Shown here one piece after another: positions 16,665 to 24,659 of a DNA stretch of 33,114 nucleotides. Location of the stretch: positions 1-33,114 of the forward strand of contig JAKCCV010000027.1 in assembly GCA_021838785.1 (NCBI GenBank), given 5' to 3'. The translations under genes and the position numbers were made by a program. Positions within the stretch are counted from its first letter, which is position 1; every line of letters begins with the position of its first letter. Origin of the DNA: Acidobacteriota bacterium. Its GTDB lineage: Bacteria; Acidobacteriota; Terriglobia; UBA7540. Under the pieces are notes generated by a model. The model had not been told where the DNA came from. It ran no database searches and was given only the letters and a program-made list of their open reading frames with translations.

Positions 16665-18596
16665 TCAAACGCCTGAAGTATTCACCTTGAGCTGCAGAGT
16701 CTTCATCCCTTGAATCGAGTACAGCGTTGGAGGAGTCTCAAAGTCACCGATGACCGAAGTTCCGCTAAACATAAAGCCAGTGGACACAGCCGGATTAGCC
16801 AGAAAAGTCTGGATCAAAGACGGCGGCGGCGACGGATACTCCTCGCCTTGCAGGGTGAGAGACTGCTGGGGAGACATCACCAGCACATAGAGCCGGTTGT
16901 CGCGGCGCATGCGATTCAACGCGTACACGAGCTGATGCAGATTGCGAGGACCCGCCACCAGCGGCGCCAGGCGATTCTCAACCATGTTTAAGGCGGTCCC
17001 GCTGCCCACCACCAAAGAGATCATCTTGTCGGTGGTGCTGGCGGGGATCACCACCGGAATCTGCTCCGTGAGGGTTTTGCCAGAGGGCGTGCGAAGCAGC
17101 CCCGTCAGAATGATGTGGTCGCCCGGGCGAACCTCCGGCTGCGAGCTCCAAACCTGCTGTAACGTGGCCACATGCTTCTGATCGCTCGAGGTAATCCTCA
17201 GATCCACACCCTCAATCTTCATGTGAGGAAAGTTGCTCTCTAGAAGGTAAGTGAGCGGCATCGAGACATCGCCCCCTACCATGTTGGCCGTGGCCGCATC
17301 GCCGGAAATCACATTATCAAGGTTCACGGATTCGCCGTCCGCAAGGCGGATCGCTCCGCGAATTCGGAAAGTCGAGGGACCGACGGCACGCTCCGTGCTA
17401 GTGAGAGCCGAGACGACGCTGAGGTTCAGCAGGAGCGGAGAGAGAAAAGACTGTTGAATTATTTGGAAATGATAATCCTCTCGGCGATGGAGTGTGGACT
17501 TGACTTCGATGTGAACGGGGATGGTGGGCGCTTGCTCACCCACCACACCGTAAATAGCCCCAAAACGATCCTGACGGATGGTACCTACCAGCGGGCCGGG
17601 CGCATCCACCTTAAACGAACTGGCGAGGCTCGGGACCACGGTCAGAACGCTCGCCTGCGCAAAAGGGATTTCTGCGGGCCCCGTCATCATGAAGCGATGC
17701 CCGCAAGCGTAGAGGTTATTTCCCTCGCGCAGCGTGACCGTGCAGTCCACATTCATATTGAGATCACCCCTCACCAGCATCAGGCTGATCATGGAGCCGG
17801 GTTGTGGGCCGCCCGGAATGGGCGCGGCGGATTCGCCTGCCGACAAAATCCCGCCCTGCATGGGCTCAAAGCCCAGCCGCTCAAACAGCGGCGCATACGC
17901 ATCCATGGCCTGACTGGAGAAGCCGCCAAAATGTAACGGTAGTTGCATGCCAGTAAAAGGGCCCGCTGGGCTCGAACTCGGGAAGAGTTTCTCGACCACG
18001 GGCATTAATCCCTCGCTTAGCGGGGTTTCCGGAATCAGCCGGAGGGTTTGTTGACGGGCCACGCTCGCCGACACCAGCTTAAAGGGCGCAAGCCGTGGGA
18101 TCTCACCCTGCTGCGGGCCCTGAGCTGGCTTGCCTTGCCGCTTGGGAACCACCGCCAGCATCTCCTGAATCGGCGTAATGCCTGCGAGCGGCTCCTTTGA
18201 AAAGGGAAACGCCAACGCGACCGCGCCGACCAGCTTCCCATCAATGTAAACGGGGCTGCCACTCATCCCCGCCACCACGCCCGTTTGAGCCAACGGGCCG
18301 CCCGATAGCCGCGCCAAAATGACATCCTGCTTGGGGGCGAGGGCATTCTTCAACACCCCCAGAATATGCACCTGAAACTGTTGGACGTGATTACCCACAA
18401 AAATCGTTCGACCGATTCCCGTGAGACCCGGCCGCACCTGGCTCAACGGGAAAAATTGAGGTGGGGTTTTAGGTTGTGCGAAGGGAGCAGCGCCGTCCGC
18501 CGGTGCGCGGTCTTTCGGCTGATGGCTTTGTCCCAGTAGCCCAGGAGCAGAAGCGAGGAGAATGGCTGCCGTCAGCGTAAGGTAGTGGGATCGCAT
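16665..18596 (-). CDS. SpoIVB-type S55 peptidase-domain protein
   Basis: About 643 residues with a signal peptide (YLTLTAAILLASAPGLLGQ). In numbering from a GTG at 18614, the block at 66-152 has GRTIFVGN, FQVHILGVL and GVVAGMSGSPVYIDGK (112-127), the serine block of S55 peptidases such as SpoIVB. A second block follows at 288-372: NNLYACGHRF (His306), LVGTIRQDRFGAIYG and IPVHIEV, which resembles the region that precedes the serine block in SpoIVB. So the two halves appear in swapped order. A long beta-rich C-terminal region follows. Ser and His candidates are present, so activity is possible but unproven. The beta-propeller gene lies downstream. The ATG at 18596 is chosen because it puts the signal peptide at the start; neither start has a good ribosome-binding site. 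Confidence 0.82.
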   Translation of the reverse strand: MRSHYLTLTAAILLASAPGLLGQSHQPKDRAPADGAAPFAQPKTPPQFFPLSQVRPGLTGIGRTIFVGNHVQQFQVHILGVLKNALAPKQDVILARLSGGPLAQTGVVAGMSGSPVYIDGKLVGAVALAFPFSKEPLAGITPIQEMLAVVPKRQGKPAQGPQQGEIPRLAPFKLVSASVARQQTLRLIPETPLSEGLMPVVEKLFPSSSPAGPFTGMQLPLHFGGFSSQAMDAYAPLFERLGFEPMQGGILSAGESAAPIPGGPQPGSMISLMLVRGDLNMNVDCTVTLREGNNLYACGHRFMMTGPAEIPFAQASVLTVVPSLASSFKVDAPGPLVGTIRQDRFGAIYGVVGEQAPTIPVHIEVKSTLHRREDYHFQIIQQSFLSPLLLNLSVVSALTSTERAVGPSTFRIRGAIRLADGESVNLDNVISGDAATANMVGGDVSMPLTYLLESNFPHMKIEGVDLRITSSDQKHVATLQQVWSSQPEVRPGDHIILTGLLRTPSGKTLTEQIPVVIPASTTDKMISLVVGSGTALNMVENRLAPLVAGPRNLHQLVYALNRMRRDNRLYVLVMSPQQSLTLQGEEYPSPPPSLIQTFLANPAVSTGFMFSGTSVIGDFETPPTLYSIQGMKTLQLKVNTSGV

Positions 18597-18614
18597 CTTG
18601 GGGACTTGCTGCAC

Positions 18615-19235
18615 CCTAGCCCGCGTCTTCAGTCTAAGAGATGCGCACTCCGCCCGTCAAGGATGCACATCGAGTGGCAGCCGTTTCGGAAGTTTTGGTG
18701 GGAGAGGCTGCACGAAGCCGCCTTCGCTCGACGAACCCGCGACGGAAACGGCACCGTCGCGGCTACCAAGACGGGTAGCCGCGACACTGTTTTGTGTGTC
18801 GCGGGTTCTAATTTCGAGGCGTGAATTTTGGTGCGTAGTCACATGGGCGCAGCGCCGGAGCGTCCGTCGCCCGGAGCCCGGAAGTTAGCGGCCAGGCGCA
18901 CACGCTGGGTGGCGTATTTCCACGGGCGGCGCGGAGAAGGGCCCTTCGCCGGAGCTTCCTCTTCTTCTGCCGTTGCTGGCGGGCCAGCGCCAGCCGTTGG
19001 GCGTCGGCTGCCCACCCCTCGGCCACGGCCTGTTTAAGCTCCCGGCCGGCGTTGACCAGGCGCTGCCCCTCCCACACCTTCCTCCGGGAGGCGTTCGACC
19101 CGCTGGTGGCCGACTGCCCTAAAGGTGAGCAACCCGAAGGGGTGTCCCTTCCTATCCTTGGCACAGTGGCAAGTGGGCTGCACCGCTGCTCGTGCAGCCC
19201 CTGGCGAGCGTGACTTGCCGGCCAGCCCGAATATG
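18615..19235. other. Gene-poor intergenic region
   Basis: I see no convincing gene here. The region holds the nested palindrome at 18733-18808. A minus-strand open frame at 18808-19164 has a basic, Gln/Arg/Leu-rich stretch (EGQRLVNAGRELKQAVAEG) that could be a worn coiled-coil or YtxH-like tail, but there is no good start or ribosome-binding site, and compositional bias alone could explain it. Confidence 0.4.
18733..18808. repeat. Nested double palindrome
   Basis: Outer arms GAACCCGCGAC (18733-18743) and GTCGCGGGTTC (18798-18808) are perfect 11-bp complements. Inner arms GTCGCGGCTACC (18756-18767) and GGTAGCCGCGAC (18774-18785) are perfect 12-bp complements around a 6-nt loop. GTCGCGG starts the left inner arm and the right outer arm, so alternative pairings exist. 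No U-run follows on either strand. It looks like a dispersed palindromic repeat rather than a terminator. Confidence 0.65.
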
Positions 19236-19269
19236 CTACGGCCTACCAGGCCTGCCGCCACCATTGTTG

Positions 19270-20502
19270 TTACGTTGCGGTCGCTGCTGGCCGCCGCGTC
19301 CTCGCGCTTGGGTTGCGCACCCGCTGTGGCCGTTGCTGGGGCTGACGTGGCTGGAACGCCGGACGCTGCGCCTGCTGCTGCCGATTTCCGTTGTATTGAC
19401 GGAAAGTGGGTTGCTGTGGAGGTCTGTTCGGCTGAGCTTGCGGAGCGTTCTCCCGGAACGGCCGGAATTGAGTTGGCCGCTGGACAGCTTGGCCTTGCGG
19501 TGGCCGTGCCTGTTGCATCTGCGGACGCCCTCGCGCCGTGCTTCGTGTGGGCTGGCTGAACGAGTGCCAGCCTTGTCGCCCCTGCGGAGCCGGGCGGATA
19601 TTTCCGCGCCGCACCGGTGGCTCGCGATAGACGCCGCCCACTTGAGTGGCTCGCATCACGCCTTGGCCACGAAACATACCGGGTCGCGGCGTGGCCGCGA
19701 CTTCCGGACGGCCGTGGTTGATGGAAGCTCGCTGGTTCGGATCGCCTCGAGCGATCCGCTCTTGCTGGATTTGCTGCGCAACCATCCCTATGCGTCTCTG
19801 GCGCTCCGCAGCTATCTGCTCGTTCGTCGGACGGGCGAAGATTCCGCCTCGTCCGCCGTTGTAACTGACTCGGCTGTTATTATTTGTGATCACGGCCTGA
19901 CTGTAAACGTTGGTGATGTTCGTAACGTTGACGTTATTCACGTCGCGGTTGTAATAAAAACGCCGACCGCGCCAGTAACCACCGTAGTAGCCCTGGCCCG
20001 GGTAGCCATACCCGTAGTCAATTCCGCCATAGAACCCGACCCCGGGACCCCAGTAACCCGGATACCAGACAAAAGACGCGTAAACAGGGCTCCATCCCCA
20101 ATAACCCGGCGTCCACAATGCACCCTCATACGGTGGAAGCACCCACGTTCCCGGCACCCAGTAGTACCCGTAGCTCGGGTCCCAGGCCCAATAACCCGGC
20201 GTCCAGATATAGCCCGGACCAGGGCATATCGGCTGGGAATAATACGGGAGCGCCGGCGGACCGAAAGATACCATGATCATCACCGGTGGGGGCTGGGCCG
20301 CAGCTTGTTGAGCTGGCGCGAGCAGCATCCCGATTCCAATGACAACCGCCAGCGCTACGAGGAAGCCCGCGCGTGTCCTCGACGGCACGCGCCGCCCGGT
20401 TCCCGTTGCCGCGGCCTTGGGCTGTGGGTTGTTTGCTGTCAGATTGGCCCTTCGCGAATTGTCGAAATAGAGGTCAGTTCCTGAGCCGTTTTGAACTCTC
20501 AT
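19270..20502 (-). CDS. YXWGXW-repeat secreted protein
   Basis: About 410 residues from the ATG at 20502, which has AGGGGG 8 nt upstream; an open frame continues to 20631 but lacks comparable support. After a short tail there is an export signal or membrane anchor (FLVALAVVIGIGMLLAPAQQ). Next come aromatic repeats of the YXWGXW type: YIWTPGYWAWDPSYGYYWVP, LWTPGYWGWSPVYASFVWYP and GYWGPGVGFYGGIDYGYGYP. The C-terminal half is Gln/Arg/Pro/Asn-rich and probably disordered. Function is unknown; such proteins are exported and common in acidobacteria and proteobacteria. The last ~30 codons change composition (RVRNPSARTRRPAATAT), while another frame keeps the Gln/Arg/Gly/Asn-rich character to a stop at 19236, suggesting a frameshift near 19310-19330. 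Confidence 0.8.
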   Translation of the reverse strand: MRVQNGSGTDLYFDNSRRANLTANNPQPKAAATGTGRRVPSRTRAGFLVALAVVIGIGMLLAPAQQAAAQPPPVMIMVSFGPPALPYYSQPICPGPGYIWTPGYWAWDPSYGYYWVPGTWVLPPYEGALWTPGYWGWSPVYASFVWYPGYWGPGVGFYGGIDYGYGYPGQGYYGGYWRGRRFYYNRDVNNVNVTNITNVYSQAVITNNNSRVSYNGGRGGIFARPTNEQIAAERQRRIGMVAQQIQQERIARGDPNQRASINHGRPEVAATPRPGMFRGQGVMRATQVGGVYREPPVRRGNIRPAPQGRQGWHSFSQPTRSTARGRPQMQQARPPQGQAVQRPTQFRPFRENAPQAQPNRPPQQPTFRQYNGNRQQQAQRPAFQPRQPQQRPQRVRNPSARTRRPAATAT

Positions 20503-21039
20503 TGAACACCCCCTTCTCAGTGGTTTCACTGTGCGTCGCATCTTTTCTGCTCTCCGCATCGCGCCGCTCCGTTGAACCACACTCATGCTTAGACGGCGAT
20601 ACACCGTCCAAAGGATACATTTATTTAGCAAGCCATTTATTCACAACACGTTACGTTCACGCGGCCCGGCGAGGTCGCTTCCTACCTCTCGCTCTTCGCG
20701 CCGCTTCGTCACGCAGATCGTGCATCCCCAGCGGAACTTGCGCCGCAGTCGGCTCTTTCTGTGCATAGGGATTTCAGGTTGCCATTCGGGCCAGCCATGA
20801 GCTTCTAACGCGGCGAATCCTGACGAAGGCATTTCCTTGATTTTCCTGTGGCGGGATACTTCTCTCAACATATCATGCCCAACCCGCTTTTCGGCTCCCT
20901 CACGTTAGCTCTTCACGGTGGCGGCAGCAAGGACGTTGCAAGGTATTTTGCGAGAGGAGTGAAGGTTTGTAAATTGCCGGGGCATAGCCCGCGCTATGGG
21001 CCGGCCAGACCGCAGGGCGGCTCTGACGCGCGGACCAGG
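20503..21039. other. Intergenic region upstream of the YXWGXW gene
   Basis: Apart from the hairpin at 20977-21004 I see no supported feature. Short open frames in several directions lack ribosome-binding sites and recognisable motifs. The stretch around 20600-20650 is AT-richer than its surroundings and is the likely place for the promoter of the YXWGXW gene, although no consensus hexamers stand out. Confidence 0.4.
20977..21004 (-). terminator. Possible terminator hairpin after amt
   Basis: Perfect 6-bp arms CATAGC (20983-20988) and GCTATG (20993-20998) with a 4-nt loop, flanked by CCGG at 20977-20980 and 21001-21004 that can pair across a GG/GG mismatch. It lies 36 bp beyond the amt stop. 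On the minus strand only a short CAATTT follows, so termination strength would be modest. Confidence 0.35.
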
Positions 21040-22335
21040 CTAGCCTAGCGTGAATTCGTCGGTGTGGGTGATGAATTCGGGATACGCTCCGGCGCCGAGT
21101 TCGTAGAGGTCCATCCCCTGCCGCTCGCCTTCCGGCTCGACGCGGTAGGGATAAAACCGGTTGAGCAGCCGATTCAGTCCGTAAGTCAGCGGGAAGACAA
21201 AACCGAGGAGCGTGGCCACGCCCACCAGCTGCGCCAGCCACTGTCCCGCTCCGCCCTGAGCCGCGCGCGCGAAAAGGCCCACGGCCATCACACCCCAGAT
21301 GCCCGCGACGGCATGCACTGAGACCGCGCCGCCCGGGTCATCCACGCCCAGACGCGCTTCGAACCACTCGACCGACAAGGTCGCTAACGCTCCGGCGACC
21401 AAGCCGATGAAGGCCGCCGCCAGCGGCGTGACCAAGGCGCATCCCGCCGAGCCGGCCACCAGCCCGCTGACCCAGCCGTTGGCGGTGAGCGATGCGTCCG
21501 GCTTGCCGAAGCGGCTGAGCGTCATTCCCGCGGCAGCGAGCGCGCCCGCGCTGGCGGCTAACAGAGTATTGATGGCAACCACCGCCACGCGACTGGGTTC
21601 GATGCCAAGGAACAGAAGGCTTCCGGCGGCATTAAGACCGGTCCACCCGGGCAGCGCCACAAGACATCCAACCAGCACCAGGACGACGTTGTGACCGGGA
21701 AGGGCCGCGGGCATGCCGCCCGCTGCGTACTTGCCACGGCGCGGGCCGAGAATCCAGGCAATGGAGAGGGCCGTCAATCCTCCGACGGCCTGAATCGCGC
21801 TGGCCCCGCCCGCATCCACGAATCCTCGTCCAAGCCCGTAATCCGCGCCGAGCTGGGCCAGCCAGCCGCCACCCCAAACCCAGTGTGCGAATAATGGATA
21901 AGTCCACCCGGCCAGGACGACGGTGGATGCGCAACAGGCGCGAAGCTTCCAGCGTTCGGCGCCGCTGCCCAGGGGAATGATCGCCGCCAGTCCCACGCTC
22001 AGCATTCCAAGCCAGGCCGCCAGCGACGCCGGAGACCCGTCGAGCGCGAGCCCGCGCAGGAAGTAATGCCCCGTGCTAATCCAGTTCCAGGGCTTTCCCC
22101 GAAAGGCGATGGCGTGGCCCGGCAGCGAGCCATATCCCTGCCAAGCGAACCCGCAGATGAAATAGACGACCGCCGCCACCGCCATGACGCACAGTGACGC
22201 CATCATCGTGTGCGCGGCCGACCGCGACCGCCCCAAGCCGCTGTAAATCAATGCCAATCCTGCGACCGCCAGGGGAACAAGCAAGATGGAGAAAACGCAG
22301 AGGGCCGCAGCCGTTGAGGAGAGCATCGGGTGCAT
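21040..22335 (-). CDS. amt: Divergent Amt/Mep-family ammonium transporter
   Basis: An approximately 431-residue membrane protein with 11 expected helices. From the ATG at 22335, FVDAGGASAIQAVGGLTALS (172-191) aligns to the segment of E. coli AmtB carrying the first pore His (VVHxxxG), but the His position is Gln182. The acidic residue before it is kept (Asp174), and the second pore His is present in GAVSVHAVAGIWG (His341). The usual Phe-gate GWFGFN motif reads GWTGLN. The C-terminus GMDLYELGAGAYPEF is typical Amt. The start at 22335 lies 2 bp after the stop of a small membrane protein gene. No GlnK gene is nearby. Family is sure; transport mechanism or a sensing role is open. Confidence 0.9.
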   Translation of the reverse strand: MHPMLSSTAAALCVFSILLVPLAVAGLALIYSGLGRSRSAAHTMMASLCVMAVAAVVYFICGFAWQGYGSLPGHAIAFRGKPWNWISTGHYFLRGLALDGSPASLAAWLGMLSVGLAAIIPLGSGAERWKLRACCASTVVLAGWTYPLFAHWVWGGGWLAQLGADYGLGRGFVDAGGASAIQAVGGLTALSIAWILGPRRGKYAAGGMPAALPGHNVVLVLVGCLVALPGWTGLNAAGSLLFLGIEPSRVAVVAINTLLAASAGALAAAGMTLSRFGKPDASLTANGWVSGLVAGSAGCALVTPLAAAFIGLVAGALATLSVEWFEARLGVDDPGGAVSVHAVAGIWGVMAVGLFARAAQGGAGQWLAQLVGVATLLGFVFPLTYGLNRLLNRFYPYRVEPEGERQGMDLYELGAGAYPEFITHTDEFTLG

Positions 22336-22337
22336 GG

Positions 22338-22529
22338 TTACGCGGCTCCCCTTCGCGTGCCAAGGTGCGACCGAATCACGAGAACCCAACCCAGCGCTTC
22401 AACGGCCACACCCGCCAGCACAAAGCCCGTCCGTAAGGCCGGCAAGGAGAACAACACGACGGCGGTCAGAACAATGGTCCATCCCGCTACCGAAATCAAA
22501 AACCCTGCGAGCCTCATGCGCAAACCCAC
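22338..22529 (-). CDS. Small two-helix membrane protein next to amt
   Basis: 63 residues (59 if the ATG at 22517 is used): two hydrophobic segments, LAGFLISVAGWTIVLTAVVL and TGFVLAGVAVEALGWVLVI, joined by a short loop, with a basic tail (SHLGTRRGAA). The stop falls 2 bp before the amt start, so the pair could be translationally coupled. Neither candidate start has a strong Shine-Dalgarno, and GC-rich membrane-like frames can arise by chance, so confidence is moderate. If real, it may be a small partner or regulator of the transporter; I recognise no family. Confidence 0.5.
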   Translation of the reverse strand: MGLRMRLAGFLISVAGWTIVLTAVVLFSLPALRTGFVLAGVAVEALGWVLVIRSHLGTRRGAA

Positions 22530-22781
22530 AACGAGCTGGAGTGAGTGTTAGGAGTCCGACCACCGCCTACCATATCACAAACCCGAGGCAAGTGGCGTCC
22601 CTCCCACCCCGAGAGAGTCCACCAGGGTATCAAAAGTTTTTATGGTTCATAAAAAGGTAAACATCAGCATCAACTATATGAATTTGCTTATTACCTCGAT
22701 ACAAACTTTGACTTTTACACCCAGGTCAGAGTTTCTTACGCTGTGAGCGGGGGGAACACACCCAATCCAAGGAGAACCGAC

Positions 22782-24581
22782 ATGGCGGAGAATTCCGCAC
22801 CTGAGATGAAACCCACGCTAGGTTTAACGGGCGTCACCGTGAACGCGATGGCGCTGATTGCGCCGGGGGCGTTTCTCTGGCTCACCTTTGCTCCCCAAGC
22901 CACGGAAGGAGCCACGGCCCCGGCCATGTGGCTGGGCATTTTCGTGGCGTTGCTGCTCTGCTTGGCCACGGCGGTTAGTTACGCCGAGCTCGCCAAGCTG
23001 TATCCCGGCACGGGGAGCTCCTACTATTTCGCCGAGCAGTCCTTTCTGAATCACGATAAGGCTTGGCCCTATGCCCGCCTTTCCAAGTTCATCGTCGGCT
23101 GGGCCTCGCACCTTTACTACTGGATTTACCCAGGCGTGATGGTGGCGGTCATTGGCGTGTTTTGTGGCTATGTTGTGGGAACGCTGTGGCCAAGCTTCAT
23201 GAGCGCCTCGAATCCAGGACCGATGTTCATGATGGCCTGCGCCGTTGCGGCTTCGTTTGGCATTGCCTACATCGCCTACCGCGGTGTGACCGGTTCGACG
23301 GCGGTGAGCGTGGCCATCAATGTGATTCAGATCAGCGCCCTAATTGTTTTCTCGGTGATGGCCCTGTCGTATCGTCTGAACCATCCAGCCGGTAGCCCTG
23401 CGTGGCAGTTTGACTCTACCTCGGGTGACGCTTACAACTATGCATTCGCCACCACCAAAACCGTGGTCAACGGGCAGACGGTCGAGAACATCGTCCGCAA
23501 CGCGCAGGGTATCCCTCAGCCCAAGCTGGATGCTCAGGGTAAGCCGGTGCCCTATCGCATCAGTTATCCCACGCACGACGCGAGCGGCAACTTTCTGTCT
23601 CACCGGAATGCTCTCTCGGTCATCTCGCCGCACAATTGGGGGTGGGTCTTTGTCCAAGCGACCGTCGCTATCCTGATTCTGGTGGGATTTGAATCGTGCA
23701 CCTCGCTCGGCGGCGAAGCTAAAAATCCCAAGCGCGACATTCCCATCGCCGTGATTACGTCGTTGCTGATTCAAGGCGCGTTCTGCTATCTCTTCGAATA
23801 CTTCGCCACGAACTACGTCTTAAACAGCGGCTACACCATGGTCAATGCGCAGGGTTCGGCCGCGCCTATCGGCGACCTGATGATCATGGTGGGGGATGCG
23901 ATGTTCGGGCCGGGGCGCGGGCGGCTGTTCATGCTGGTGGAAGCTTTCACGGTGTTTCTGGCGCTGATCGGCACCACGCTGGCCTGCATCAACACCGGAG
24001 CGCGCGTGACTTACGCCATGGGGAAGGACAGGGAGGTGCCGGAACACTTCGGAATGCTGCACGGCAAAAACCTCACGCCACACCGAGCGATTTGGGTGCT
24101 GGCAACCATTTCGGCCGTCACCGGATGTTTGGGCGTGTCCATGCTGTTCGGCGACGCCGGCGCGCTCAGCGATGCCACGATTCAGGCTCTACCGCACGGC
24201 TTCTGGTCGAGCTTTGGTTATGTCTCTCACGCGACGATGGCGGCGATGCCCAATTCGCTGCTGACGGTCACGCTTTCCTCGAACTTCGGAACCTTCCTTC
24301 TGTATGGGTTCAGTTGCGTGGTGTGCATGGTGGCTTATCACAAACACCCGAACTTTAGTACGGTGAAGCATTTCCTGATCCCCTTGTTCGGGCTGCTGGC
24401 TAATTTGGCCTGCATGGCGTTCTATTTGATTGGCCCCTTCATGGGCTATGGCACGAAAATGGAGCCCTTGCTGGCCCTCGGTATCGCACTCGTCTGGGCG
24501 ATTTATGGTGGCATTTACTTTGTCCGGTCGAGCAAATCCAAGGGTCGGACAACCCTGGTGGAAAGCCGAGTTGAAGCGTGA
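22782..24581 (+). CDS. APC-superfamily amino acid permease with large external loop
   Basis: A 599-residue permease with about 12 membrane helices. The ATG at 22782 is chosen because AAGGAG lies 8 nt upstream. LGLTGVTVNAMALIAPGAFL matches the unwound helix 1 of APC transporters, and LILVGFESCTSLGGEAKNPK (about 298-317) is the helix 6/loop signature. Between helices 5 and 6 is a polar insert of about 89 residues (198-286) that should face outward; together with a C-terminal extension it makes the protein longer than the usual 430-500 residues. Substrate is unknown, probably an amino acid or amine. The upstream 250 bp is AT-rich, with TTGACT near 22710, but no matching -10 was found. Confidence 0.88.
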   Translation: MAENSAPEMKPTLGLTGVTVNAMALIAPGAFLWLTFAPQATEGATAPAMWLGIFVALLLCLATAVSYAELAKLYPGTGSSYYFAEQSFLNHDKAWPYARLSKFIVGWASHLYYWIYPGVMVAVIGVFCGYVVGTLWPSFMSASNPGPMFMMACAVAASFGIAYIAYRGVTGSTAVSVAINVIQISALIVFSVMALSYRLNHPAGSPAWQFDSTSGDAYNYAFATTKTVVNGQTVENIVRNAQGIPQPKLDAQGKPVPYRISYPTHDASGNFLSHRNALSVISPHNWGWVFVQATVAILILVGFESCTSLGGEAKNPKRDIPIAVITSLLIQGAFCYLFEYFATNYVLNSGYTMVNAQGSAAPIGDLMIMVGDAMFGPGRGRLFMLVEAFTVFLALIGTTLACINTGARVTYAMGKDREVPEHFGMLHGKNLTPHRAIWVLATISAVTGCLGVSMLFGDAGALSDATIQALPHGFWSSFGYVSHATMAAMPNSLLTVTLSSNFGTFLLYGFSCVVCMVAYHKHPNFSTVKHFLIPLFGLLANLACMAFYLIGPFMGYGTKMEPLLALGIALVWAIYGGIYFVRSSKSKGRTTLVESRVEA

Positions 24582-24659
24582 AAAATTGCGGCACCCGAGA
24601 TTGCTCCGTCGTCTCCGGAATAGGGCAGGGCTTTGGCCGGTCGCCTGTCCTAAACTGCC

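Noticed and set aside
19192-20484. 430-codon plus-strand open frame
   Set aside because: It is the antisense of the YXWGXW-repeat gene. The aromatic repeat periodicity belongs to the minus strand.
20641-20871. 76-codon minus-strand open frame with FAALEAHGWPEWQPEIP
   Set aside because: There is no ribosome-binding site, no known motif and no compositional support; not enough to call a gene.
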